A stretch of DNA of 64,000 bases from Naasia sp. GTDB taxonomy: Bacteria > Actinomycetota > Actinomycetes > Actinomycetales > Microbacteriaceae. The notes beneath the pieces were generated by a model. That model worked only from the letters and a program-made list of their open reading frames with translations, did no database searches and was not told the DNA's origin. Location: positions 109,813-173,812 of the forward strand of contig NZ_JAODMK010000010.1 in assembly GCF_025465545.1 (NCBI RefSeq). Direction: 5' to 3'. Within the stretch, counting starts at the first letter, position 1. Every line of letters begins with the position of its first letter. A program made the position numbers and the translations under genes. Positions 41,164-55,516 of this stretch are shown piece after piece.

Positions 41164-41772
41164 CTACTTCTTGGCGTTCAGCTGCTCGATGATGGCCTGG
41201 GCCACGTCGCGCATGGTGAGGCGGCGGTCCATGGAGGCCTTCTGGATCCAGCGGAAGGCGTCGGGCTCCGAGAGGCCCATCTTCTCGTTGAGGAGGCCCT
41301 TGGCGCGGTCGACCAGCTTGCGGGTCTCGAAGCGCTCGACCATGTCCGCGACCTCGGCCTCGAGGGTGACGATCTGCTGGTAGCGGCTGAGCGCGATCTC
41401 GATGGCGGGCAGCAGGTCGTTCGGCGTGAACGGCTTGACCACGTAGGCCAGGGCGCCCGCCTCGCTCGCCCGTTCGACGAGCTCCTTCTGACTGAAGGCG
41501 GTGAGCAGAACGACGGGAGCGATGTGGTTCTTGGAGAGCCGCTCGGCGGCGGAGATGCCGTCCAGCTGCGGCATCTTCACGTCCATGATCACGAGGTCGG
41601 GACGCAGCTCGGTGGCGAGGGCGACCGCGGTCTCACCGTCGCCCGCCTCGCCGACGACCTCGAATCCGTTGTCCTGGAGGATCTCGACGATGTCGAGCCG
41701 GATCAGGGACTCGTCTTCGGCGACCACCACTCTGCGAGGGGCAGCCGCGGGGGCCTGAGGCTGATCTGTCAC
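41164..41772 (-). CDS. pdtaR: response regulator with ANTAR RNA-binding domain (PdtaR type)
   Basis: A 202-residue two-domain regulator. The receiver domain (about 14-130) has the acidic pair in VVVAEDESLIRLDIV, phospho-acceptor Asp in LVIMDVKMPQLDG, LLTAF and the conserved Lys in VVKPF. A coiled-coil linker leads to an ANTAR domain (about 140-200: LVDRAKGLLNEKMGLSEPDAFRWIQKASMDRRLTMRDVAQAII), which in this class binds dual-hairpin RNA antiterminators. It matches mycobacterial PdtaR (Rv1626), paired with the kinase PdtaS; no kinase gene is adjacent here. GTG start without ribosome site, six bases after TAGGCT. No ANTAR target hairpins were recognised in the window. Confidence 0.92.
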   Translation of the reverse strand: MTDQPQAPAAAPRRVVVAEDESLIRLDIVEILQDNGFEVVGEAGDGETAVALATELRPDLVIMDVKMPQLDGISAAERLSKNHIAPVVLLTAFSQKELVERASEAGALAYVVKPFTPNDLLPAIEIALSRYQQIVTLEAEVADMVERFETRKLVDRAKGLLNEKMGLSEPDAFRWIQKASMDRRLTMRDVAQAIIEQLNAKK

Positions 41773-41778
41773 GGGGAG

Positions 41779-41784
41779 AGCCTA
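41779..41784 (-). promoter_or_regulatory. leaderless promoter -10 box of pdtaR
   Basis: TAGGCT-CTCCCC-GTG on the minus strand, six bases from box to start codon, in the short spacer shared with the divergent tRNA-Leu gene. Confidence 0.55.
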
Positions 41785-41822
41785 CGGTATGGTGGGCGAC
41801 GCCGACCTCGCCCGTCGGCAGG

Positions 41823-41905
41823 GCCGGTGTGGCGGAATGGCAGACGCGGGGCACTCAAAATGCTCTGTCCGAAAGGGCGTGTGGGTTCGAGTCCCACCAC
41901 CGGTA
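41823..41905 (+). tRNA. tRNA-Leu (anticodon CAA)
   Basis: An 83-base class II tRNA: acceptor GCCGGTG/CACCGGT (with a terminal G-T pair), D arm GCGGAATGGCAGACGC, anticodon stem GGGCA/TGCTC with loop CTCAAAA (anticodon CAA), a long variable arm (TGTCCGAAAGGGCG) and T arm GTGGG-TTCGAGT-CCCAC. The 3' CCA is not encoded; CGCC follows the discriminator A. It decodes UUG, a rare codon in a genome this GC-rich. Confidence 0.95.
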
Positions 41906-42024
41906 CGCCGCGACGCACCGCCTCCGGCGGGCGACGTGGCGTGCGTGGGCGAGAAGCACACCGGGGCCCCGCCGGCCCGGGAGCCGCGTAGCGGCGGACG
42001 GCCGGACGGTGGGGACGGGTTCGA

Positions 42025-42102
42025 CCCTCAGCAGGCATTCCTCCCGCCAAACGCCTGCACGGCCCCCTTCTGCCTGCTGGAGCCGATTCTGCCTGCTGAG
42101 GG
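42025..42102. repeat. 13-base inverted repeat with an extra half copy, downstream of tRNA-Leu
   Basis: CCCTCAGCAGGCA (42025-42037) and TGCCTGCTGAGGG (42090-42102) are perfect reverse complements 52 bases apart; a third arm CTGCCTGCTGG lies at 42070. Either right-hand arm could pair with the left one, giving alternative hairpins. It may be part of tRNA or hydrolase termination. The remaining sequence from 41906 to 42147 shows no gene. Confidence 0.6.
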
Positions 42103-42147
42103 ATAGGAGACGGCGCGCATCCCCGAGCCGGCGGTGCGCCGGCGGGC

Positions 42148-42918
42148 CTACAGCCCGGCGAGCAGGGCTGCCGCGACCGCGTCCGGGGCCTCCACCGCCG
42201 CCTGGTGCCGCACTCCGGGGAGGACCACCGACGTCACGCCCGGGGCCTGCACCAGGGGCCGCATCGCCTCGGCGGTCGCGACGGGGTCGTGCTCGCCGCG
42301 CACCGCGAGCACCGGGACGGTCAGCCCGGCGATCCGGTCGCGCACGTCCCAGCCGCCGAGCGCCTCGCAGCAGAGGGCGTAGCTCTCGTCGTCGGTCGCG
42401 GCGACGCCGGCCAGCACCCTGCCCACCGTGTCCGGATCGGCCGCAGTGAAGGCGGGCGTGAACCAGCGCTCGGCGAGCCCGCCCACCAGCGAGCCGGTGC
42501 CGGAGCGCCGGACCACGACCGCGCGGTCGCGCCAGCCGGACGGCTCGCCGATGCGCGGCGCCGAGCAGAGCACCGCGACGCCGCTCAGCCGCTGCGGCCA
42601 GGTGATGGCCAGCTCCTGGGCGACCGCGCCGCCGAGCGAGAGTCCGGCGATCGCGAAGCGCTCGTGCCCGAGGGCGTCGACCGCGTCGAGCACTCCGGCC
42701 GCGAGGTCCTCGATCGCGAACGGGTCCTCGGCGAGGGCGGACGCGCCGTGCCCGGGGTGGTCGATGCCGACCACCTGCCAGCGATCGGCGAGGAGTTCGG
42801 CGGCCGCACGCCAGTCCTCGTGGCTGCCGCCGAGGCTCGCCAGCACCACGAGGAGCTCACCTGCACCTTCAGCCGAACCGGCGAGCGGGGTCGCCGTGAG
42901 GACCGGCTGCGCGGCCAC
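42148..42918 (-). CDS. alpha/beta-fold hydrolase
   Basis: A 256-residue alpha/beta hydrolase with nucleophile elbow AIAGLSLGGAVAQELAI, oxyanion region VVLASLGGSHEDW, catalytic Asp in LAVRGEHDPVA and His in LPGVRHQAAVEAP. Overall it resembles 3-oxoadipate enol-lactonases (PcaD), but no aromatic-degradation genes are near, so the substrate is open. GTG start five bases after the pyk stop, with no ribosome site of its own, suggesting coupling to pyk. Confidence 0.85.
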   Translation of the reverse strand: MAAQPVLTATPLAGSAEGAGELLVVLASLGGSHEDWRAAAELLADRWQVVGIDHPGHGASALAEDPFAIEDLAAGVLDAVDALGHERFAIAGLSLGGAVAQELAITWPQRLSGVAVLCSAPRIGEPSGWRDRAVVVRRSGTGSLVGGLAERWFTPAFTAADPDTVGRVLAGVAATDDESYALCCEALGGWDVRDRIAGLTVPVLAVRGEHDPVATAEAMRPLVQAPGVTSVVLPGVRHQAAVEAPDAVAAALLAGL

Positions 42919-42923
42919 TGGCC

Positions 42924-44366
42924 CTACTCGGCCCAGGCGGGAGCGGCGCCGCTCACGGCGTCGCCGATGCGGTGCACGCGGACGTCGTTGGTGGAGCCGG
43001 GGATCCCGGGAGGGGATCCGGAGATCACGACGACGGTGTCGCCCGGCTCGGCGAGCCCTTCGCGGAGCAGCACCTCGTCGACCTGATGGAACATCGCGTC
43101 GGTGTGCTTCACGCGCGGCACGAGGAACGACTCGATGCCCCAGGTGAGCGCCATCCGATTGCGGATGCCCGGCTCGGGCGTGAAGGCCTTCATCGGGATC
43201 GGTGAACGCAGTCGTGACATGCGGCGGGCGGAGTCGCCCGACTCGGTGAATACGCAGAGGTACTTGGCGTCGACGAAGTCGGCGACCTCCGCGGCGGCCA
43301 GCGTCATGGCGCCGCCCTGGGTGCGCGGCTTGGTCCCGAGCGGCGGGATGCGGTCGAGACCGTGGTCCTCGGTGGACTTCACGATGCGGGCCATCGTCTG
43401 CACCGTGACGACCGGATACTCGCCCACGCTCGTCTCGCCGGAGAGCATGACCGCGTCGGCGCCGTCGAGGACGGCGTTGGCCACGTCGGAGGTCTCGGCG
43501 CGGGTCGGCACGGGGCTGTGGATCATCGACTCGAGCATCTGGGTTGCGACGATGACGGGCTTCGCCATCCGGCGCGCCATCTCGATCGCCTTCTTCTGCA
43601 CGATCGGCACGGCCTCGAGCGGCAGCTCGACCCCGAGGTCGCCGCGGGCGACCATCAGCGCGTCGAACGCGTCGATGATGCCCTCGAGGTTGTCGACGGC
43701 CTGCGGCTTCTCGATCTTCGCGATGACCGGGACCCGGCGGCCCTCCTCATCCATGATCTCGTGCACCCGCTGGATGTCGCTGGCGTTGCGCACGAAGGAC
43801 AGCGCGATGAAGTCGGCGCCGATCCGGAGGCCCCAGCGGAGGTCGGCCTCGTCCTTCTCGGAGAGCGCGGGAACGTTGACGGCCACGCCGGGCAGGTTGA
43901 TGCCCTTGTTGTTGGAGACCGGGCCGGCGACGATCACCTCGGTCGTCACGACGGTGCCGTCGGTCTCGAGCACCTTGACGCGCACCTTGCCGTCGTCGAT
44001 CAGCAGGAAGTCGCCGGCCTTCACATCCTGGGGCAGGCCCTTGAACGTGGTGCTGACGAGCTCCTTGGTCCCGGGGACATCCTCGGTGGTGATCTTGAAG
44101 ATGTCGCCCTCGGCGAGCTCGTGCGGCCCGTTGCTGAAGCGTCCGAGCCGGATCTTCGGTCCCTGCAGGTCGACGAGGATGCCCACGGCCTTGCCGCTGT
44201 CCTCGGCCGCCTTGCGCACGTTGGCGTAGACGCCCTCGTGCACCGTGTAGTCACCATGGCTGAGGTTCAGCCTCGCGACATCCACGCCGGCGTCGACGAT
44301 GGCCCGGATCTGCTCGTAGCTCGAGGTGGCGGGCCCCAGGGTCGCCACGATCTTGGCTCGTCTCAT
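42924..44366 (-). CDS. pyk: pyruvate kinase
   Basis: Makes pyruvate and ATP from phosphoenolpyruvate. The 480-residue protein has RRAKIVATLGPATSSYEQI, VARLNLSHGDYTVHE, ILVDLQGPKIRLGRF, LPALSEKDEADLRWGL, the active-site VPVIAKIEKPQAVDNLEGIIDAFDALMVARGDLGVELP, VATQMLESMIHSPVPTRAETSDVANAVLDGADAVMLSGETS and a full C-terminal regulatory domain. ATG start with GAAGG upstream. It follows gltD by 44 bases in the same direction. Confidence 0.98.
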   Translation of the reverse strand: MRRAKIVATLGPATSSYEQIRAIVDAGVDVARLNLSHGDYTVHEGVYANVRKAAEDSGKAVGILVDLQGPKIRLGRFSNGPHELAEGDIFKITTEDVPGTKELVSTTFKGLPQDVKAGDFLLIDDGKVRVKVLETDGTVVTTEVIVAGPVSNNKGINLPGVAVNVPALSEKDEADLRWGLRIGADFIALSFVRNASDIQRVHEIMDEEGRRVPVIAKIEKPQAVDNLEGIIDAFDALMVARGDLGVELPLEAVPIVQKKAIEMARRMAKPVIVATQMLESMIHSPVPTRAETSDVANAVLDGADAVMLSGETSVGEYPVVTVQTMARIVKSTEDHGLDRIPPLGTKPRTQGGAMTLAAAEVADFVDAKYLCVFTESGDSARRMSRLRSPIPMKAFTPEPGIRNRMALTWGIESFLVPRVKHTDAMFHQVDEVLLREGLAEPGDTVVVISGSPPGIPGSTNDVRVHRIGDAVSGAAPAWAE

Positions 44367-44410
44367 GCGTGCGATGTCCTTCGAGTTGTCGGCGGCGCGA
44401 GTGCGCCGGA

Positions 44411-45868
<1,458 letters not shown>

Positions 45869-45912
45869 GGGTTCCTCCTTCCGTGCTGGGAGGCGGCGTC
45901 GCGGCGAGAAGC

Positions 45913-50514
<4,602 letters not shown>

Positions 50515-50700
50515 CGGCGGGCCTCCTCACGGGAACGATGCTCGAACGGGACGGCGGTGGCCCGGGATGGAAACGTACGGAAGGTCAGCTTTCCATTGTG
50601 CAGCAGGGGACGCGCCGCAGGCGCGGCGGGGGGAAGGCTCGCAGGCAGGAAGTCGACGCGATGCGGCGGGAATCCCGGTCGGATCCGCTCCGCCCGGCGT

Positions 50701-51678
50701 TCAGGACCTGCCGGAACCCGCCGTCCGGGACGCCGTGCTTGTGGCGGGCGCACCCGGGACTGGCGAGGCGGCGTCGGTGCCGTCGTCCTCGAAGTCCTTG
50801 GCGGTGTAGCGCGATTCTATCGCGTCGGGGCGAGTCCACTCGCGGCCGGCCAGGTAGGCTCCCGGCTCGACTCCCGGGTGCCGCCTCCGCTGCACGAGGA
50901 AGAGCACGATCCCGAGGACCACGGCGACGATCGCGCCCCACACGTTGACGCGCAGGCCGAGGATCACCTCGCTGGGGTCGACGCGGATGGACTCGAACCA
51001 GATCCGGCCCGCGCCGTACCAGACGAGGTAGAGCGCGAAGAGCTTGCCCCACTGCAGCCGGAACTCGCGCTGGAGAAGGAGCAGCAGGACCCCGCCGAAC
51101 GCGTTCCAGAGGAACTCGTAGAGGAAGGTGGGGTGGAACAGGGTGCCCTCGGGCAGCCCTGCCGGGAAGGCCGGGTTGGTGGACGGGATCTCGAGCCCCC
51201 AGGGGAGGTCGGTCGGCTGGCCGTACAGCTCCTGGTTGAACCAGTTGCCGAAGCGCCCGATGGCCTGGGCGAACAGCAGTCCCGGAGCGAGGGCGTCCGC
51301 GAAGGTCCAGAAGCGGATGCCGGTGAGCCGGCAGCCGATCCAGGCTCCGACCGCGCCGCCGATCAGACCGCCGAAGATGGCGTTGCCGCCCTCCCAGATG
51401 TAGAGGATCGCGAGGAGGTCCTTGCCGTCGCCGAAGTAGTCGGCCGGGTGGGTGAACACGTGGTAGAGCCGTGCCCCGACGATGCCGAGCGGCACTGCCC
51501 AGAGCACGATGTCCACGACGACGCCCGGCTCGGCGCCCCGCCGCGTCATGCGCCGGGAGGTGAGCAGCAGGGCCACCACGATGCCCAGCAGGATGCACAG
51601 CGCGTAGGTGTGGATCGTGAAGATCCCGAGGGTGAAGGAACTCCACTCGGGAGGCGGGCTCGGCAGGCTGCGGGGCAT
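50701..51678 (-). CDS. lgt: prolipoprotein diacylglyceryl transferase
   Basis: Lgt adds diacylglycerol to the lipobox cysteine of prolipoproteins, in the membrane. The 325-residue protein has seven hydrophobic segments and the signatures HTYALCILLGIVVALLLTSRR, WAVPLGIVGARLYHVFTHP, AILYIWEGGNAIFGGLIGG, the phosphatidylglycerol-binding IGRFGNWFNQELYGQPTDLPWGL, HPTFLYEFLWN and an ESIRVDPSE-type C-terminal motif. The C-terminal 45 residues form an Ala/Ser/Thr-rich cytoplasmic tail. ATG 51678 or the adjacent GTG 51681 may be used; a TAGCCT box lies eight bases before the GTG, overlapping the end of trpA. Confidence 0.96.
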   Translation of the reverse strand: MPRSLPSPPPEWSSFTLGIFTIHTYALCILLGIVVALLLTSRRMTRRGAEPGVVVDIVLWAVPLGIVGARLYHVFTHPADYFGDGKDLLAILYIWEGGNAIFGGLIGGAVGAWIGCRLTGIRFWTFADALAPGLLFAQAIGRFGNWFNQELYGQPTDLPWGLEIPSTNPAFPAGLPEGTLFHPTFLYEFLWNAFGGVLLLLLQREFRLQWGKLFALYLVWYGAGRIWFESIRVDPSEVILGLRVNVWGAIVAVVLGIVLFLVQRRRHPGVEPGAYLAGREWTRPDAIESRYTAKDFEDDGTDAASPVPGAPATSTASRTAGSGRS

Positions 51679-51687
51679 CACGATGGC

Positions 51688-52485
51688 TCAGGCTACTACG
51701 CCGGAAGCGAGTCGGGCGGCCGTCGCAGCCGCCCCGCCGACGCCTCCCTCGGCCAGTGCCGACACGAGCGCCGAGCCCACGATCGCGCCGTCCGCGTACT
51801 CCAGAACCTCCCGGACCTGCTCCGGTGTGGAGATGCCGATGCCGACGCAGGCGGCGTCGGATCCGGCCTCACGCAGCCGGCCGACCAGCCCGCGCGCGGC
51901 ACGGTCGACATCGGCCCGGGCGCCGGTGATGCCCATCGTGGAGACCGCATAGACGAAGCCGCGGCTGTGCCGCACCGTGTTCGCCAGGCGCTCCGGGCTC
52001 GACGACGGCGCGGCGAGGAACACCCGGTCGAGGCCGGTGCGGTCGGACGCCGCGAGCCACTCCCCGGCCTCGTCGGGGATGAGGTCGGGGGTGATCAGCC
52101 CGGCGCCGCCCGCGGAGACCAGGTCGTCCGCGAACCGCTCGACGCCGTATTGCATGACCGGATTCCAGTAGGTCATGAGGAGCACGGGGGCGGCCACGCG
52201 CGAGCGCACCGCGGCGACCGCTTCGAAGCCGTGGCGCAGCCGGAAGCCGCCCGCGAGGGCCCGCTGGGTCGCGGCCTGGATGACCGGGCCGTCGATCACC
52301 GGATCCGAGTAGGGCAGGCCGAGCTCCAGCACGTCGACGCCGTTCTCGACCAGGGCGACGGCGGCGTCGATGCTGGTGGCCAGGTCGGGGAAGCCGACCG
52401 GCAGGTAGCCGACGAGCAGGCCCCTGCCCGCCGCGCGGCGCTCGGCGAGCAGTGCGCCGACCGAACTCTCGATCGCCGCGGTCAC
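51688..52485 (-). CDS. trpA: tryptophan synthase alpha subunit
   Basis: TrpA cleaves indole-3-glycerol phosphate and channels indole to TrpB. The 265-residue TIM barrel has [19 protein letters not shown], the catalytic Glu in [66 protein letters not shown] and [31 protein letters not shown] start overlapping the trpB stop (GTGA); the 702-aa track ORF is a fusion with a shadow frame. Last trp gene of the cluster, followed by lgt within ten bases. Confidence 0.97.
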   Translation of the reverse strand: MTAAIESSVGALLAERRAAGRGLLVGYLPVGFPDLATSIDAAVALVENGVDVLELGLPYSDPVIDGPVIQAATQRALAGGFRLRHGFEAVAAVRSRVAAPVLLMTYWNPVMQYGVERFADDLVSAGGAGLITPDLIPDEAGEWLAASDRTGLDRVFLAAPSSSPERLANTVRHSRGFVYAVSTMGITGARADVDRAARGLVGRLREAGSDAACVGIGISTPEQVREVLEYADGAIVGSALVSALAEGGVGGAAATAARLASGVVA

Positions 52486-53714
52486 GCCTGCTCCGCCCCG
52501 CGGTCGAGGAGGTCGAAGTAGTGGCCGGCGGTCGTCATGTCCTTGTCGCCGCGGCCGCTGAGGTTGACGAGGATGACCGCATCCGGGCCGAGTTCGCGTC
52601 CCAGCTCGAGCGCTCCGGCCAGGGCGTGCGCCGACTCGATGGCCGGGATGATGCCCTCCGTGCGGCTGAGCAGCCGCAGGGCCGACATGGCCTCGGCGTC
52701 GGTGACGGGACGGTAGCTGGCGCGGCCGATGTCGGCGAGCCAGGCGTGCTCCGGACCCACCCCCGGGTAGTCGAGCCCGGCCGAGATGGAGTGCGACTCC
52801 ACCGTCTGCCCGTCCTCGTCCTGCAGCAGGTAGCTGCGGGCGCCGTGCAGCACGCCGGGCCTGCCCTTGGTGATGGTCGCCGCGTGCCGCGGGGTGTTCG
52901 CGCCGTCGCCCGCCGCCTCGAAGCCGTAGAGGGCGACCTCGGAGTCGTCGAGGAACGCGCTGAAGATGCCCATCGCGTTGCTGCCGCCGCCGACGCAGGC
53001 CGCGACCGCGGTGGGCAGCGACCCGGTGAGGGCGATGACCTGCTCCCGAGCCTCGTCGCCGATGATGCGCTGAAGATCGCGCACCATCGCCGGGAACGGG
53101 TGCGGGCCGGCCACGGTGCCGAAGATGTAGTTGGTGGTGGAGACGTTCGTGACCCAGTCGCGCATCGCCTCGTTGATGGCGTCCTTCAGCGTGCGGGAGC
53201 CGGTGGTGACCGGGATGACCTCGGCGCCGAGCAGGCGCATCCTGGCCACGTTGAGCGCCTGCCGCTCGGTGTCCACCTCGCCCATGTAGACCACGCAGTC
53301 GAGGCCGAAGAGCGCGGCGGCGGTGGCCGTGGCGACGCCGTGCTGGCCGGCGCCCGTCTCGGCGATCACGCGGGTCTTGCCGATCCGGCGGGTGAGCAGC
53401 GCCTGGCCGAGGACGTTGTTGATCTTGTGCGAGCCGGTGTGGTTGAGGTCCTCGCGCTTCAGCAGGATGCGGGCGCCGCCGGCGTGCTGGGCGAAGCGCG
53501 GCACCTCGGTGAGGATGGAGGGCCGGCCGGTGTAGCTGCGGTGCAGCTCGTCGAGCTCGAGCCGGTAGGCGGGATCGGCCTTCGCCTCCTCCCAGGCGAG
53601 GGTGAGCTCGTCGAGCGCGGCGACGAGCGGCTCGGGGACGAACCGGCCGCCGTAGGCGCCGAAGTAGGGCCCCGGCAGCTGCAGGGGGGCGGGGGCGGCG
53701 TCGTGCTCGGTCAT
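52482..53714 (-). CDS. trpB: tryptophan synthase beta subunit
   Basis: TrpB condenses indole and serine with pyridoxal phosphate. The 410-residue protein has [21 protein letters not shown], the PLP-lysine motif [40 protein letters not shown], the phosphate loop [14 protein letters not shown] and a C-terminal [11 protein letters not shown] start overlapping the trpC stop (ATGA). Confidence 0.98.
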   Translation of the reverse strand: MTEHDAAPAPLQLPGPYFGAYGGRFVPEPLVAALDELTLAWEEAKADPAYRLELDELHRSYTGRPSILTEVPRFAQHAGGARILLKREDLNHTGSHKINNVLGQALLTRRIGKTRVIAETGAGQHGVATATAAALFGLDCVVYMGEVDTERQALNVARMRLLGAEVIPVTTGSRTLKDAINEAMRDWVTNVSTTNYIFGTVAGPHPFPAMVRDLQRIIGDEAREQVIALTGSLPTAVAACVGGGSNAMGIFSAFLDDSEVALYGFEAAGDGANTPRHAATITKGRPGVLHGARSYLLQDEDGQTVESHSISAGLDYPGVGPEHAWLADIGRASYRPVTDAEAMSALRLLSRTEGIIPAIESAHALAGALELGRELGPDAVILVNLSGRGDKDMTTAGHYFDLLDRGAEQA

Positions 53715-54487
53715 GCTGCGAGGAACTCCTGGAGTGTGGCCACCGGATCTCCGGTGACGAGTGCTTCGCCGACGAGGACCACGTCTGCTCCGGCACGGCG
53801 GTAGTGGGCGACGTCGGACGCGGTCCGCACGGCGGACTCGGCGACGCGGATGACGGAGCCCGGGATGCTGTCCGCGAGCCGGCCGAACAGGTCCTGGTCG
53901 AGCTCGAAGGTGGAGAGGTCGCGGGCGTTGACGCCGATCACGGCGGCTCCGACGTCGAGTGCCCTGGACACCTCATCGGCGTCGTGGGTCTCGACGAGGG
54001 CGGCCATGCCGAGCGACGAGGTGAGCTCGAACAGCCGGGCGAGCCGGGCCTGGTCGAGGGCCGCGACGATCAGGAGCACGAGGTCGGCTCCGGCCGCGCG
54101 CGCCTCGAGCACCTGGTACTCGTCCACCAGGAAGTCCTTGCGGAGCACGGGGATCCCGACGGCGGCACGGACCTCGCGGAGGTCGGCGAGCGACCCGCCG
54201 AACCGGCGCTCCTCGGTGAGCACGCTGATGGCACTCGCCCCGCCGGTCTCGTAGGAGACGGCGAGCGCCGCCGGGTCGGGGATGTCGGCGAGGCGGCCGC
54301 GCGACGGGCTCGCGCGCTTGACCTCGGCGAGGATCTTGACGCGGTCGGCGGGACGCAGGAACTCGAGCACGTCGAGCGCGGGCGGCGCCGCGGCGGCGAG
54401 CCGTTCCACCTCGACGAGCGAGACGTCGTCCCGCCGCGTCTGTGCGTCGGCCCGGGCGCCCTCGACCAGTTCGGCGAGCAGGGACAC
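53711..54487 (-). CDS. trpC: indole-3-glycerol phosphate synthase
   Basis: Closes the indole ring from 1-(2-carboxyphenylamino)-1-deoxyribulose 5-phosphate. The 258-residue barrel has [85 protein letters not shown] and [34 protein letters not shown] start seven bases after the stop of the HGxxPAAW gene. trpD and trpG are not in this cluster or window. Confidence 0.97.
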   Translation of the reverse strand: MSLLAELVEGARADAQTRRDDVSLVEVERLAAAAPPALDVLEFLRPADRVKILAEVKRASPSRGRLADIPDPAALAVSYETGGASAISVLTEERRFGGSLADLREVRAAVGIPVLRKDFLVDEYQVLEARAAGADLVLLIVAALDQARLARLFELTSSLGMAALVETHDADEVSRALDVGAAVIGVNARDLSTFELDQDLFGRLADSIPGSVIRVAESAVRTASDVAHYRRAGADVVLVGEALVTGDPVATLQEFLAA

Positions 54488-54494
54488 CGGCGCC

Positions 54495-54749
54495 CTAGCC
54501 GTTGTCGGCTTTGGCGGCGTACCGGGACCCGCGCACGCCGTAGCCGAGCTTCGCGAGCACGGCGCCGATCAGCAGGCCGAGGACGACGATGACCGCACCG
54601 ACCCAGACGAGCCACATGAGCTGGACGTCGTAGGTGGCGTCGAGGAACAGCGCCGCGGTGCCGACGGCGAACCCGATCAGCATGACGACGACGGCGGTCC
54701 AGGCGGCGGGCGAGTCCCCATGGCCGGGCTCGGAGTGCTCGTTGCTCAT
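54495..54749 (-). CDS. HGxxPAAW family small membrane protein in the trp cluster
   Basis: An 84-residue protein with HGDSPAAWTAVVVMLIGFAVG: the HGxxPAAW signature followed by the first of two membrane segments (about 16-36 and 44-68) and a basic C-terminal tail. Members of this family are found almost only in actinobacterial trp clusters, but their function is not known. The ATG start has no ribosome site; TAGAAT lies six bases upstream and its TAG is the stop of the preceding membrane-protein gene. It may thus be transcribed separately from trpE. Confidence 0.85.
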   Translation of the reverse strand: MSNEHSEPGHGDSPAAWTAVVVMLIGFAVGTAALFLDATYDVQLMWLVWVGAVIVVLGLLIGAVLAKLGYGVRGSRYAAKADNG

Positions 54750-54755
54750 GTGGCG

Positions 54756-54761
54756 ATTCTA
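54756..54761 (-). promoter_or_regulatory. leaderless promoter -10 box inside the trp cluster
   Basis: TAGAAT-CGCCAC-ATG on the minus strand. The box contains the stop codon of the upstream Trp membrane protein gene and would start a leaderless transcript for the HGxxPAAW gene and trpC-trpB-trpA-lgt. Confidence 0.55.
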
Positions 54762-55514
54762 GTCGTGCGCGTCGTCGGCCCCGCCCCCGGCCGCCGTCGG
54801 ATCGCTGCCGGCGCTGAGCGCGTCCCAGGCATCGGCGGCGCGAGCGCCGCGGGTGTCGGCCGGGGCGGATCCCGGATCGGTGGCACGAGACGAGTCCTCG
54901 GCAGGCCCGGCAGCGGCTCCGTCGGCGTTCCGGGAATCAGGACCGGCTGGGTTGGCCCCGCGAACGTCGGCAGCACCCGGGTCGGCCGCGTAGCGGCGCC
55001 CGGTCCCCGGCCAGCTCCGTGCGGTGACCGTGATCGCCGCGGCGAGGAGCAGCACCAGGGCGCCCGCGACGACGGCGACGGCCGGCCAGGCGCTGACGGC
55101 GATGCGGGAGACGAGGTCGGGCACCGACCCGGTGATCCCCGTCGCCGCCGCCACCGCGGTGCCGGCCGCGGAGTCCGGGGAGGCGAGCGCGGGCAGCGGG
55201 GAGAGCGCGGCTCCCGCCCCGAGCGCCGCGAGCACGGCCGCGAGGAGGTAGCGCACCGGCCGAGCGGCGATGCTCGCCGCGGCGACGGTCGCAGCGCAGG
55301 CGAGGGCGATCCCGTTGAGGGCGGGCGCGGCGTCCGCCCCACGCACCTCGAGGTCCTGGCCGGTCTCCCGGAGCGAGACGGTGAGCCATGGCGCGTTGGC
55401 CGCGACCAGCAGGAGGGCCGCCGCGGCGAGCACCCCGAGCAGGATCAGGTACTTGACCCGCCGCCCGTCGCGCCGAACGCCGGGCGGGCCGGCCGGGTCG
55501 GCTGCCGGCGGCAC
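54759..55514 (-). CDS. tryptophan biosynthesis-associated membrane protein (Trp_oprn_chp family)
   Basis: A 251-residue protein with four hydrophobic segments (about 21-40, 65-82, 84-105 and 138-162), the first followed by the family pattern APWLTVSLRETGQDLEVRGADAAPALNGIALACAA. The C-terminal 80 residues are Ala/Asp/Gly-rich, polar and probably cytoplasmic and disordered. This family sits between trpE and trpC in many actinobacteria; no activity is established. GTG start two bases after the trpE stop. Confidence 0.85.
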   Translation of the reverse strand: MPPAADPAGPPGVRRDGRRVKYLILLGVLAAAALLLVAANAPWLTVSLRETGQDLEVRGADAAPALNGIALACAATVAAASIAARPVRYLLAAVLAALGAGAALSPLPALASPDSAAGTAVAAATGITGSVPDLVSRIAVSAWPAVAVVAGALVLLLAAAITVTARSWPGTGRRYAADPGAADVRGANPAGPDSRNADGAAAGPAEDSSRATDPGSAPADTRGARAADAWDALSAGSDPTAAGGGADDAHD

Positions 55515-55516
55515 GG

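Noticed and set aside
41906-42147. small gene after tRNA-Leu (ORFs 41789..42106 and 41829..42449)
   Set aside because: Both run through the tRNA itself and the antisense of the hydrolase, without ribosome site or recognisable protein.
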